A stretch of DNA of 64,000 nucleotides from WHSW01 sp963729075 (GTDB lineage Bacteria > Actinomycetota > Thermoleophilia > Solirubrobacterales > 70-9). The notes under the pieces are model-generated. The model was given only the letters and a program-made list of their open reading frames with translations. It did not search any database and had not been told where the DNA came from. This document shows positions 54,115 through 62,604 of this stretch, in pieces. Where the stretch lies: the NCBI GenBank assembly GCA_963729075.1, contig CAVSMU010000013.1:31502-95501 (forward strand), written 5' to 3'. The position numbers and the translations under genes are program-made. Each line of letters begins with the position of its first letter. Position 1 is the stretch's first letter.

Positions 54115-54794
54115 CTACTCCGACAGCCCGGCGGCTTCGCGGGGACCGGGTCGCCCGCGGCCCGACTGTCCTAGCGCAGCTCGGCGATCGCCTCGGCAGC
54201 GGTCAGGACCCGGCCGAATTCCGGATCGAGGTTCGCCGCCGTGACCCGAGCGAGCTCGTCGGCGGCGATCGTGCCCCCCTCGTGGTCGTCGAGGTCGAAG
54301 GTGTGCGTTGCGTCGATCGCGAAGCTCATCTCGAAGCCGAGGTTGGCGCCCACCCGAGCCGTCGTCTCGCAGCACATGTTCGTCTGGATGCCGCAGACAA
54401 CGATGCCCTCGATCCCCTTGTCGGTGAGCCAGCGCTCGAGGTCCGGGTCGCCGTGGAAGGCCGAGTTAACCCGCTTCGTGACCAGCAGGTCCGGCTCGCC
54501 CTCAACCACGTCCTTGAACTGACTGCCGGGCTCGTCGGATCGCAGCGGTGAGCCGTCCTCGTCCCAGTGATGCCGCACGAACACGATTGGCTGGTTGCTG
54601 CCGCGCCATGCGGCGATCAGCGCTCTCACGTTCTCCTCGCAGGCGGTGTTGTTCCGGGGGCCCCAGAACCCTGCATCGTCGAAGCCCCTCTGCACATCCA
54701 CGACAATCAGAGCGGAGCGAGCGGCCATGGCCTGAGACTAGCCCGGCTGCTGCCGAGGACGGCGCCGAACCATCTCCACGTTCTCCTGCGACAT
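54115..54794 (-). pseudogene. NTF2/SnoaL gene split by an isochorismatase gene
   Basis: Reading the minus strand, MSQENVEMV (ATG 54794) starts a typical family member but ends after 18 codons at 54738. The other end of the same family, EAAGLSE plus stop, is at 54115-54135. Between them lies the complete isochorismatase gene. So a third member of the array was interrupted or lost its middle. The fragment start is only three bases past the stop of the intact gene at 54798. Confidence 0.5.
54171..54728 (-). CDS. Isochorismatase-like cysteine hydrolase
   Basis: 185 residues. SALIVVDVQRGFDDAGFWG gives the catalytic Asp, LLVTKRVNSAFHGD the Lys, and GIVVCGIQTNMCCETTARVG the Cys, which is the Asp-Lys-Cys triad of the isochorismatase/nicotinamidase family. 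It would hydrolyse a small amide or ester in the cytoplasm. ATG 54728. It stands between the two fragments of an NTF2-like gene. Confidence 0.9.
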   Translation of the reverse strand: MAARSALIVVDVQRGFDDAGFWGPRNNTACEENVRALIAAWRGSNQPIVFVRHHWDEDGSPLRSDEPGSQFKDVVEGEPDLLVTKRVNSAFHGDPDLERWLTDKGIEGIVVCGIQTNMCCETTARVGANLGFEMSFAIDATHTFDLDDHEGGTIAADELARVTAANLDPEFGRVLTAAEAIAELR

Positions 54795-54797
54795 CGC

Positions 54798-55184
54798 CTA
54801 CTCCGACAGCCCGGCGGCTTCGAGGGCGTCGGCCCGATGTTCGTACTCATCTATGCGCAGAACCTTGCCGTCGCGCAGCATGTAGACCTCATAGAGGCGG
54901 GTGTCGACTTCGATCCCGCTCGCTCGACCACGGCCTTGGAATCGAACCGTCAGGAACACCCGGTCTCCGCGCCCGATCACCTCCTCGAGGGTTGTCTCGG
55001 CCCCCTCCCAGGCTTCGTTCCAGCGTTTGTAGTTCGCCAGCACGGCGTCGTTGCCGTACACGACACCGTCCTCCAAGGTGATCACCACTATGTGGGGGTC
55101 GTGGAACCCTGCGATGCGGTCGTAGTCGCCACGCGAGTAGGCATCCCAGGCCTCGCGCACGATCTCCACGTTCTCCTGCGACAT
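54798..55184 (-). CDS. NTF2/SnoaL-like protein (MSQENVE type)
   Basis: 128 residues: MSQENVEIVREAWDAYSRGD, then IAGFHDPHIVVITLEDGVVY and MLRDGKVLRIDEYEHRADAL, ending in EAAGLSE. This start and end are shared by the island's paralogues at 59751 and in the fragment at 54115-54135. NTF2 fold with a cone-shaped pocket; no reaction can be assigned. Confidence 0.85.
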   Translation of the reverse strand: MSQENVEIVREAWDAYSRGDYDRIAGFHDPHIVVITLEDGVVYGNDAVLANYKRWNEAWEGAETTLEEVIGRGDRVFLTVRFQGRGRASGIEVDTRLYEVYMLRDGKVLRIDEYEHRADALEAAGLSE

Positions 55185-55307
55185 CGCCCGCGCAGTATCT
55201 CGCCTGCGGGAGCACGCCGTTTTTGGCGCACGCAGAGCGACGGTGAGCGGTTGCGCGTCGCTAAGAAACCGCGGTTCGGGCCCAGCGCACGTCGGAACAG
55301 AACCTCG

Positions 55308-56139
55308 TCATGTAGTGAGCGCCGGGGCGATGATGGTTTGAAGCGCCTGCTTGGCCTCCGGGATCGGGAGCAAGGGGTAGTCGTGGAACATGCCGGGCGC
55401 TTCGTGGTAGTCGATCGACACGCCCGCCTCTCTGGCTAACGGCACGAAACGCTTGGAGTCTGGGTGGAGGATGTCGTGCGTTCCGCTGATCAAGGTGATC
55501 GGTCCGAGGCCCGAGAAGTCCCCGTTGATCGGGCTGACGCGTGGGTCCTCGGCCGGGAGTTCGCCTCGATACATCTTGCCCGCCTCGACGACGCCAGGCG
55601 GGGCAAGTATCGGGTCTTTCGGGACGATCGCTGGGATGTCCGGGTCGGTGAGCGTTACGTCGAGCCACGGCGAGATAAGCACGGTGCGGTACGGCGCGGC
55701 GAGTCCACGGTCCCGGAGTTGCAGCGCGACGGCGAGGGCCATACCGCCACCGGCGGATTGGCCCAGCAGCGCCGTGTGATCAGCGCCGGCCTCAGCGATG
55801 ATGTCGGCGGCGAGGTCGGTTGCCGCCGGTACGACGTGCTCGGCGACGCCCAGCGGTGCCACGGGGTAGATCGGGACTGTAAAGCGGGTTGAGGTGGCGA
55901 CCGCGAGCTTGGCGGCGACCGACCATGTCGGAGCACTCATCTCGAGGATGTAACCGCCGCCGTGGATGTGGAGCGCACGCCGCGCCGGGGTCGAGCCCTT
56001 CGGAGTGACCTCGTACACCGGCCAACCTCCGACCTCGCGCACCGAGAGATCAACCTTGCGATCCAGCTTGGCCGGCGGGTTGAAGCTCGCAGGCCGCACC
56101 CGGAGCCCGGCGACCTTATCCCGAGCGTTCTGAGCAGTG
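55308..56139 (-). CDS. Alpha/beta hydrolase (HSL/carboxylesterase type), N-terminus cut
   Basis: Contains ALHIHGGGYILEMSAPTW (oxyanion HGGGY), ALLGQSAGGGMALAVALQ with the nucleophile in GQSAGG, LISPWLDVTLTDP, LISGTHDILHPDSKRF (Asp) and PGMFHDYPLLPIPEA (His), the complete triad of the HSL family. A start is available at 56099, but the frame stays open and family-like up to about 56140 (TAQNARDKVAGLRVRPASFN); usual members have 30-40 more residues. There the serine-recombinase remnant begins on the other strand, so the gene lost its 5' end. Confidence 0.8.
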
Positions 56140-56144
56140 CGCCA

Positions 56145-56703
56145 CGGTTTCTGTGTTGACCGACCGCCCAGCCTTGGGCCCCGTCCTCGCCGGGCTCGGC
56201 GCGGGGGACGTGCTCGTGGTGGCGAAGCTCGAGCGCCTGAGCCGGAGCGCTTTCGACTTCACGCGGCTGATGCGCGCGGCGAACGAGGACGGCTGGGCGC
56301 TGGTCTGCCTCGATCCCGAGTTCGACCTGACGACCGCCGCCGGGCGGATGGTCTCCCACGTGTTCGCGGCCTTCGCCGAGTTCGAGCGGGACCAGCTCAT
56401 CGAGCGGCTGCAGGGGGCCAAGCGCGCCAAGGCGAAGCGGGGAGGCTACGTCGGCGGCGCCCGCCGCCACCGGCGCTACGGCTACCGGCTGGACGAGCTG
56501 CCCGACGCAAGCGCGCCTACGTCCCGGTCCCGGAGGAGCAGGCGGTCATCGCCGAGATCCGCGAGCTGCGCGCCGGGGGGCACGCCCTGCGCGAGATCTG
56601 CGGCGAGCTCGAGGCCCGGGGCGTCCCCGGTCCCACCGGTCGCGGCTGGTCGGAGCCCACCGTCCACCGGATCCTGAAGCGGCCCTGGCGGGAGGGGACG
56701 TGA
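56145..56703 (+). pseudogene. Serine recombinase remnant
   Basis: The catalytic domain is present only from about the middle: VLVVAKLERLSRSAFDFTRL and SHVFAAFAEFERDQLIERLQ are the classic resolvase segments, but the first 50 residues with the nucleophile Ser are missing. After a shift near 56508 the recombinase domain continues KRAYVPVPEEQAVIAEIREL and PTGRGWSEPTVHRILKRPW to TGA at 56703. It cannot be active. It points to an older mobile element. Confidence 0.75.
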
Positions 56704-56870
56704 TGTCCGCCCTTGCTGCCCTGCTCCTGATCGCCCGTTCCTGGTCGCCGTGGTCGGCGCTGCCTTCGCCACCCTCGGCCCGGTGGCGATCGTCCCGGTC
56801 GGGATCGGCCTCGCGGTGGGCGTCGTCACCCGCCGCCGCCCCGCGCCGCAGGAAGTCACGAGGACCCCGG
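56703..56870 (+). CDS. Possible small membrane protein, frameshifted
   Basis: From ATG 56703, overlapping the recombinase stop, MSALAALLLIAR is followed after a one-base shift near 56740 by FLVAVVGAAFATLGPVAIVP and VGIGLAVGVVTRRR. This would be a 50-60 residue protein with two helices. The end is unclear and support is weak. Confidence 0.3.
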
Positions 56871-56972
56871 ATCCGCATCACCCAGCAGGACGAACCCGAC
56901 GAGGTCCTATCTCCAAGTCTCCATGCGACAATAGCCTTCCTGGTACTCGACCTGGTACAGGGAAGGAGACAA

Positions 56973-57257
56973 ATGTACGCATCGGTGAGACGGTACGAGG
57001 GCGTCACGGATCCCCCCGAGGCGGGGCGTCGCACCGCCGAGGGCTTCGTGCCGCTGATCAAGGACGTCCCGGGGCTCGTTGCCTACCACTTCGCGGACGC
57101 GGGTGGCGGCGTGATGATCTCGATGAGCGTGTACGAGGACCAGTCCGGCGCCGAGGAGGCGAACAAGCGAGAGGCCGAATGGGATGCCGAGAACCTCGCC
57201 GAGCTGATGCCGAACCCGCCCGAGATCACGGCAGGTGAGGTCGTCGCCCACGGGTAG
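56973..57257 (+). CDS. Small ferredoxin-fold (ABM-like) protein
   Basis: 94 residues. MYASVRRYEGVTDPPEAGRR, FVPLIKDVPGLVAYHFADAG and MISMSVYEDQSGAEEANKRE match the short antibiotic-biosynthesis-monooxygenase-like proteins (strand-helix-strand-strand-helix-strand). No catalytic Trp/His pair is certain. ATG 56973 follows GGAAGGAG. No close neighbour suggests a role. Confidence 0.7.
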   Translation: MYASVRRYEGVTDPPEAGRRTAEGFVPLIKDVPGLVAYHFADAGGGVMISMSVYEDQSGAEEANKREAEWDAENLAELMPNPPEITAGEVVAHG

Positions 57258-57403
57258 AGACGCGAAACCGCGCTAGATCAAGTACATGGCGAGCCGCGCG
57301 CTCAGCGGCCCGAACCCCGGATAGACTCGGTACTGCGTTTGCAGCCCGCAGTGTCCGCGATCCGGAGTTGTGAGGGGGGAAAGGAGGATGGGGGGGGGCC
57401 CGA

Positions 57404-58540
57404 ATGATCGCGAATCCCATTTCAGAATCCGAGTACGCCAATCGCATTGCTCGCGTACGCGAAGCGCTCGACGCGCGAAGCCTCGACGCCCTGATCGCAT
57501 ATGGGGCGCATCGTGACTATAGGCCCGCCGATTTGCGCTACCTCGCGCGATGGTTCTGCGTCGAGGAGGAAACTTCGGCACTGTTCGTCCCCCGTGAAGG
57601 GCCCACCACGCTTCTGACCGACGTTGCCTGGGACATCGATCGCGCGAGAAGAGAGGCGTTCGCCGACCAGATGAGATTTACTCAAGACTTCGGTACTGAA
57701 CTCGCCGCGCTGATCAGTGAGACACACGGCGAGAGAGCACGAGTGGGGATCGCTGGCTACCAGATCTTCCCCACGCCGGTGTACCTCACGCTTGTCCGTC
57801 AGTTGGGGGCGGCGACATTCACTGACGCTTCCGAGCTGACTGCAGAACTTCGCATGGTGAAGAGCCCCGCTGAGCTCGACCTCATGCGCACGGCGTCTCG
57901 AATCTCGGACGAGGCGATGGCGGCCGGGATTGCCAGAATTGGTCAAGGTACGACCGAGATCGAGGTCGCCGCTGTTGCCGATGCCGTGATCCGTGCCGCC
58001 GGTGCGGAGCCCTCTTTCGTCATCCTGATGGGAGGTGGGGAACGAACGGTCGTCGGAGCGTTTCCGAGCACAAGAACGCTCAGGTCAGGCGAATTCGCCT
58101 TGCTCGACTGTGGCGCCCGAGTCCAGGGCTATCACGGCGACATGTGCCGCACAGTCGTCGTCGGCGAACCCGACGCCGACCAGCGGCGCAAACTTGAAGC
58201 CGTAGAGTACGCGGTTAAGACAGCTATCGCGGCGATTAAACCCGGCGTAACCGTCGGGGCCATTCGTGAAGCTGCGGCACAGGCGATTACCGAGGCCGGG
58301 TACCAGGAGAATTGGTGGGATGTGTTTATGCCACACGGAAACGGCACCGAGCAGCACGAGCCGCCAGACGCGAAGAAGCATCCGGCCCTTCCCCTTCAAG
58401 AGCACATGGTGCTTTGTATCGAGCCTGGCATCAGTGTTCCCGGCGAGGGGGTGATCTGCATTGAGCAGATGATCGCCGTCACCGCCGACGGCGCTGAGGT
58501 GTTCAACCATCTACCCACCAATATGTGGGACCACAAGTGA
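57404..58540 (+). CDS. M24-family (Xaa-Pro/creatinase-like) peptidase
   Basis: 378 residues, the full size of prolidase/creatinase proteins. The creatinase N-domain spans about 1-130; the pita-bread domain has ALLDCGARVQGYHGDMCRTV (Asp, Asp metal ligands), FMPHGNGTEQHEPPDAKKH (His), VLCIEPGISVPGEG and ICIEQMIAVTADG (Glu, Glu). All five metal ligands are present, so it should be an active Mn/Co enzyme. The gene is clearly less GC-rich than its surroundings. It overlaps a DUF3830 gene start by four bases, a pairing seen in catabolic operons. Confidence 0.9.
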   Translation: MIANPISESEYANRIARVREALDARSLDALIAYGAHRDYRPADLRYLARWFCVEEETSALFVPREGPTTLLTDVAWDIDRARREAFADQMRFTQDFGTELAALISETHGERARVGIAGYQIFPTPVYLTLVRQLGAATFTDASELTAELRMVKSPAELDLMRTASRISDEAMAAGIARIGQGTTEIEVAAVADAVIRAAGAEPSFVILMGGGERTVVGAFPSTRTLRSGEFALLDCGARVQGYHGDMCRTVVVGEPDADQRRKLEAVEYAVKTAIAAIKPGVTVGAIREAAAQAITEAGYQENWWDVFMPHGNGTEQHEPPDAKKHPALPLQEHMVLCIEPGISVPGEGVICIEQMIAVTADGAEVFNHLPTNMWDHK

Positions 58541-58698
58541 AGCTCACGGTTGCTCTTCCGGATATGGACGTTCAAGCCGAAGTCACTATGCTCACAGACG
58601 CCGCCCCAAGGGTTTGCCAAGCCATCTATGAATCCCTGGCCGACCCACTTGAAACCCAGACGACGCATGCCTGCTTCTCCGGACCCCTCGCGCGGTAG
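58537..58698 (+). pseudogene. DUF3830 protein, truncated
   Basis: GTG at 58537 overlaps the peptidase stop (GTGA). It encodes KLTVALPDMDVQAEVTMLTD followed by AAPRVCQAIYESLADPLETQ and THACFSG, which is the start of a DUF3830 cyclophilin-like protein (normally about 140-190 residues). It ends at a TAG at 58698 after 53 codons. The rest of the operon is gone, so the pair is a remnant of a longer catabolic locus. Confidence 0.6.
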
Positions 58699-58818
58699 CT
58701 CGGCGGTCGCCAGCGGCGAGGCCCGCAGCCCCCACGTCTCAGGGACGGCCAGAGAACTGCCAAGCGCGAGGCGTTCGGCACCGCTCCGAATCTCCCCGCG
58801 CTGGCGTGCTTCGGGCCG

Positions 58819-59019
58819 CTAGCTCTTTGCGAGCTTAATGTTGATGTCGCGGCCCTTCCCTTCGAGGTAGGCGGCAGTCATGACCGCCGGAGCGCCGTAC
58901 GGAATTCGGATACGCAGTCGATTGTCCGGATACCAAAACACCTCGACTTTCCGCAGCGGGTGGCCGCCATCGACCTCTGCGATGGCTGCCGCCGAGACCG
59001 TCAGCGAGGGCTGAATCAC
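58819..59019 (-). CDS. Short protein of unknown function
   Basis: 66 residues: SLTVSAAAIAEVDGGHPLRK, EVFWYPDNRLRIRIPYGAPA and LEGKGRDINIKLAKS. Beta-rich and without signal. ATG 59019. It resembles no family I know; length and codon use make it plausible but not certain. Confidence 0.4.
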   Translation of the reverse strand: MIQPSLTVSAAAIAEVDGGHPLRKVEVFWYPDNRLRIRIPYGAPAVMTAAYLEGKGRDINIKLAKS

Positions 59020-59216
59020 TGGTCCAGCCCACGGCCCCGGTGAGAGGGGCCGTGACCGGGTCTAAGCGGGTCCGGCCCGCCCCGCGGGATGACCCGCCCA
59101 CTCGCCGTCCGGGCGCGGAGACGAGCCTAGACACCCGCGACTAGATCCCCGCTTCGACCTGCCACATGTCTGCCGTCGGGGCGCACCGGGCGCCCCCGAA
59201 ACGAGAGGAGGCAGGC

Positions 59217-59507
59217 ATGCCTGCTTCACAGAAGCCCGACCACCAGGCCGCGGCGGAGAAGATCCGCGCCAAGCTGCCGAAGGCGACGCGCGATGCGACC
59301 GAGGTCGTCGCGGGCGGCGGCGCCTACTCGCTGCTGAAGCACGACGGGCGCACCGTCGCGTCGGGGAACGTGCGCGTGACGTTCGCGCACGACGGCTCGG
59401 CCGGCGAGCTGGAGGCGCTGAGCAAGGTCATCGCGGTCGCCGCGAAGTCATGGGCGAGCGCCAATGCCGCGAAGGACGCGGACCCCGAGGGCGACTCGGC
59501 CGGCTGA
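59217..59507 (+). CDS. Small protein of unknown function
   Basis: 96 residues from ATG 59217, with GAGAGGAGG as ribosome site. KIRAKLPKATRDATEVVAGG and VRVTFAHDGSAGELEALSK suggest a small alpha/beta fold. It has a polar, Ala-rich C-terminus and no Cys. Not recognised. Confidence 0.55.
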   Translation: MPASQKPDHQAAAEKIRAKLPKATRDATEVVAGGGAYSLLKHDGRTVASGNVRVTFAHDGSAGELEALSKVIAVAAKSWASANAAKDADPEGDSAG

Positions 59508-59750
59508 CAGCCAGACGCGCGCGTACCCCGAGCGCCCCGTCGGCAGACGGCGGGGCGTTCGCGTGTCTCAGGCCCGCTGCCCAGGGGGCGGGGCGGGTCC
59601 CTCACGGGCGGGGGCGGGACCGCCTCAGATCCGCTGTGCAGGGGTCCAGAACCGGGATCAGCCCGGCGCCTGCGGGTCCGCGGGGGCATCGAGGCGCTCA
59701 CGGCCCCGGTGTCCCGTCCGGCCGGTCGGCTCCGCGAGATACTGCGGGCG

Positions 59751-60155
59751 ATGTCGCAGGAGAACGTGGAGATCGTGAAGGCGAACTTCGAGGCGTTCGC
59801 ATCGCGAGGACTCGATGGGTGGATGGAGCAATTCGCCGACGAGGTCGAATACCGGGCCCCCGAGGGTTCGCTCGACGACGTCGGTCCGATCCACGGGAAG
59901 ACGGCCCTGCGGGCATGGCTCCAGCAATGGATCGACACGTTCGAGGGATTCTGGTTCGAGGCGGTGGAGTTCATCGACGCGGGCGAGGACCAGGTGGTCG
60001 TGGTCGAGCGGTTCGGCGGGCGCGCCAAGATCAGCGGCATCGAAACGGAACAGACCCAAGCGGTGGTCTCCACGATTCGCGACGGGAAGATCGCGCGCTG
60101 CCGCGAGTTCATGACCCGGCGCGAGGCCCTCGAAGCCGCCGGGCTGTCGGAGTAG
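59751..60155 (+). CDS. NTF2/SnoaL-like protein (MSQENVE type)
   Basis: 134 residues: MSQENVEIVKANFEAFASRG, DEVEYRAPEGSLDDVGPIHG, VVVVERFGGRAKISGIETEQ and TIRDGKIARCREFMTRREAL, ending in EAAGLSE. The sequence ahead of its ATG (GATACTGCG..GGCG) and after its stop recurs around the next gene, so both arose by tandem duplication of a unit. ATG 59751. Confidence 0.85.
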   Translation: MSQENVEIVKANFEAFASRGLDGWMEQFADEVEYRAPEGSLDDVGPIHGKTALRAWLQQWIDTFEGFWFEAVEFIDAGEDQVVVVERFGGRAKISGIETEQTQAVVSTIRDGKIARCREFMTRREALEAAGLSE

Positions 60156-60888
60156 CTGCGCGGTCACGCCGCGACCTCGATCACCGGCAGAGCGAGTCCC
60201 TCCCGTTTATCTGTGAATGGGTGGCGGCCCTGGCACTGGCGGCCCCGAGGGCTGAGCGAGATACTGCGCGGGCGATGTCGCAGGAGAACGAGAAGACGAT
60301 GAACCGGGAGGACGTCAACCGCTGGCTGGCGGCCTACATCGACGCCTGGAAGTCGTATGACCGCGACCGGATCGGCGCCCTGTTCAGCGAGGACGCCGAG
60401 TACCGCTACTACCCCGGCCGAGAGCCCCTCCGGGGGCGGGAGGCGATCGTCGCCTCGTGGCTCGCGATCCGCGACGTGGAGGGCGCCTACGACGCCCACT
60501 ACCGGGTGGTCGCCGTCGACGGCGAGGTCGCCATCGCCACCGGGACCAGCACGTACTTCGTGGAGCCGGGCGGCCCGATCGATCGCGTTTATGACAATTG
60601 CTTCGTGATGCGGTTCGGCGCCGACGGGCGCTGCCGGCAGTTCGCCGACTACTACTCGCTGCGGGAGACCGAGCTGCTGGTGTTGGAACTGCGCGTCGTG
60701 GACTTGACCGAGGGCGAAATCGCGGAGCGGGTCGGCATCTCCCAAGCGGAGGTGTCTCGGATCCTCAAGGCGCATACCCTCGAAGGCGACGGGCTTACGG
60801 AGTAGCTGAGCAGTCACGCCGCGACCTCGATCACCGGCAGAGCGAGTCCCTCCGGTTTATCTGTGGATAGGTGGGAGGCCGTGGCACT
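60149..60888. repeat. Two imperfect copies of an 89-bp sequence
   Basis: Copies at 60149-60237 and 60799-60888, about 90 percent alike, each starting at the stop codon of an NTF2-like gene (GGAGTAGCTG) and including TCACCGGCAGAGCGAGTCCC. The period is 650 bp, the length of one gene plus its flank, so this is the trace of a gene-unit duplication. Confidence 0.85.
60275..60805 (+). CDS. NTF2-like protein with C-terminal helix-turn-helix
   Basis: 176 residues. Residues 1-130 are NTF2-like: NREDVNRWLAAYIDAWKSYD, YYPGREPLRGREAIVASWLA and FVMRFGADGRCRQFADYYSL. The tail, about 135-172, reads VVDLTEGEIAERVGISQAEV and SRILKAHTLEGD, a helix-turn-helix of the sigma region 4 or Trp-repressor kind. The combination is the reverse of the known sigma-NTF2 order. 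It could be a small ligand-sensing DNA-binding protein, or the tail may be only a dimer helix. ATG 60275. Confidence 0.75.
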   Translation: MSQENEKTMNREDVNRWLAAYIDAWKSYDRDRIGALFSEDAEYRYYPGREPLRGREAIVASWLAIRDVEGAYDAHYRVVAVDGEVAIATGTSTYFVEPGGPIDRVYDNCFVMRFGADGRCRQFADYYSLRETELLVLELRVVDLTEGEIAERVGISQAEVSRILKAHTLEGDGLTE

Positions 60889-60950
60889 CCGGACGCGCTT
60901 TCGCTTCGCGCGACGGATGAAAGTCAAGTCGGCCCTGGACGCACCTCCGG

Positions 60951-61881
60951 CTATTTGCGAGAGTTCGTGTCGGGCGCCGGTCCTGACGACGAGCTAAAGA
61001 GCAGGCCCGGGGCTTGGACTTGCCGCGCTGCTTGGCCGCTTGACGGCCCACTCAATGCGCGCCCCGGTGTCGCGCCGGCGCCCTTCTTCGCCTGCGCCCG
61101 TTGCCAGTCGGCGACCGTGCGCTTGTAGGCGACCTCGGCCTGCCGGGCGAGCTCGCGCTCGGCCTCGCGCATCGCCTTGTTCACCGCCCAGATCCCGGCT
61201 TCGCCTGCCCCGCTTCGCTCCGGCGGCGAGCTCGAGCCGACGGAGCTTCTTCTTCGTCAACGAGGGCTGCGCGTAGGCGTAGTCCTCTTAGCGGGTGAGC
61301 AGACACCAGAACAGGCAGGCGAGCTTGCGCGCGGCGGCGACGATCGCCGCCTGGTGCGCCGCGCGGGCCCGGATCCGCTCATAGAAGGCGCGGATCGGAC
61401 CGGGAGCGCGGACCACGCTCCAGCTCGCCTCGACCAGCGCGTAGCGAGCAGAGGAGGAGCCCTGCTTTGAGATCCGCGCCCGCGAGGCGGTGCTCGCGCC
61501 CGACTGGCGAACCTTCGGATCGAGGCCGAGGTAGCCGACCAGCTTCTTGCGGTCGCCGAAGCGGCCGATGTCGCCGATCGCCGCCATGAACGTCGCCGCG
61601 GTGATCACGTTGACTCCCGGCACCGTCATCAGGCGGCGGATCTCGGGCGAGCGAAGCGCCTCGGCTGCGATCGCGCGCTCGATCTCGGCGATCTCTGTCT
61701 CGCAGAAGTCGAGCTGGCGCATGCAGCCGTCGACCGTCTCACGCTCGGATGCCGGCAGCTCGAGCTCGGCCAGCCAGCGGCGACCCTTGATCCCGAAGAG
61801 ATCGCTGAACCCGGGTTTCGGGATCAGCCGTCGCATCAGCGCCGCGTGGATCTCGTTCTTGGCCCTGCTCACGGCGCGCCG
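60951..61881 (-). pseudogene. IS110-family transposase remnant
   Basis: The C-terminal half of a transposase of the IS116/IS110/IS902 type: IRRLMTVPGVNVITAATFMA, FGDRKKLVGYLGLDPKVRQS and YALVEASWSVVRAPGPIRAF. The N-terminal catalytic domain is gone; before about 61881 the frame is unrelated. An in-frame stop at 61288 interrupts LLTR*EDYAYAQPSLTKKK, and after a shift near 61200 the end continues WAVNKAMREAERELARQAEV to 60951. So it is truncated, stopped and shifted: truly dead. Confidence 0.8.
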
Positions 61882-62011
61882 GGGCGGCCTCTCCCTTGTC
61901 GAGGAGAAGCCAGCGCCTCCGTGCCGCTCTCTCTTTGAAGCGGGAGCCGCCAGCCGCGTGTGCTTACAAGGCGGCACGCGCGTCCCCGAACGGGTATGGA
62001 CGAGCCTATGG

Positions 62012-62158
62012 ATCGCCCGTCCACCCGCACGCCGTTTGAGCGCTGGCGATTCGGGCCCTCCAGCCGCCGACCCCACCCCCTCATAGTCATTCGGGAGAGC
62101 GGGGTCGGCGGCTGGAGGAAGGACGGTTCGCGGGGTGCGGGGGCGGTGGACGGGCGAT
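62012..62158. repeat. Long imperfect inverted repeat upstream of the integrase operon
   Basis: An inner perfect 18-bp pair, CCTCCAGCCGCCGACCCC (62057-62074) and its complement (62101-62118), with a 26-base loop. An outer pair ATCGCCCGTCCA (62012-62023) and TGGACGGGCGAT (62147-62158). Together a 147-base hairpin about 40 bases upstream of the HTH start. Confidence 0.8.
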
Positions 62159-62199
62159 GAGGGGACGGACTATTTGGTGGTTGATGCCACTAATGGGTG

Positions 62200-62604
62200 A
62201 TGGAGGTGACGGATAACAGGGCGATTGGGAAGGGGGTTTCCGTCTCCGTTCGGTTGACGGATGGGGAGATTCAGCAGATTGCCGAGCGGCTGGTGGAGCT
62301 GTTGCCACGTCATGTCTCGGGTGAGCGCCTGATCGATGCGGCTGAAGTGGCTAGGCGGTTCGGGATCAGCAGGTCCACCGTTTACGAGAAGGCCGAGGAG
62401 CTCGGCGCGGTCCGGATCGGTCAGGGCAGGCGGGCTCGGCTTCGCTTCGATCCGCAGCGAGTCGTCACTCAGCTGGCAGCAAGGAGCGGCGCTCCGGTCA
62501 GCCCTGCGCTGGGGGCCCGACGACCGGCGGCGACCCGCCGACGCAAGCGGCGCGCGCTCGACGGCGCCGGGCTTCTGCCGATCCGAGGAGGAGCGCTTCG
62601 GTGA
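62200..62604 (+). CDS. Small HTH protein, excisionase-like
   Basis: 134 residues from ATG 62200 (GTG 62197 also possible). The core LIDAAEVARRFGISRSTVYE, then KAEELGAVRIGQGRRARLRF with DPQRV, is the winged MerR/Xis-type helix-turn-helix found in excisionases. A preceding coiled helix (VRLTDGEIQQIAERLVELL) may dimerise it. Its stop overlaps the integrase start (GTGA), so both are made together. It probably sets the direction of recombination (inference). The large hairpin at 62012-62158 precedes it. Confidence 0.8.
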   Translation: MEVTDNRAIGKGVSVSVRLTDGEIQQIAERLVELLPRHVSGERLIDAAEVARRFGISRSTVYEKAEELGAVRIGQGRRARLRFDPQRVVTQLAARSGAPVSPALGARRPAATRRRKRRALDGAGLLPIRGGALR

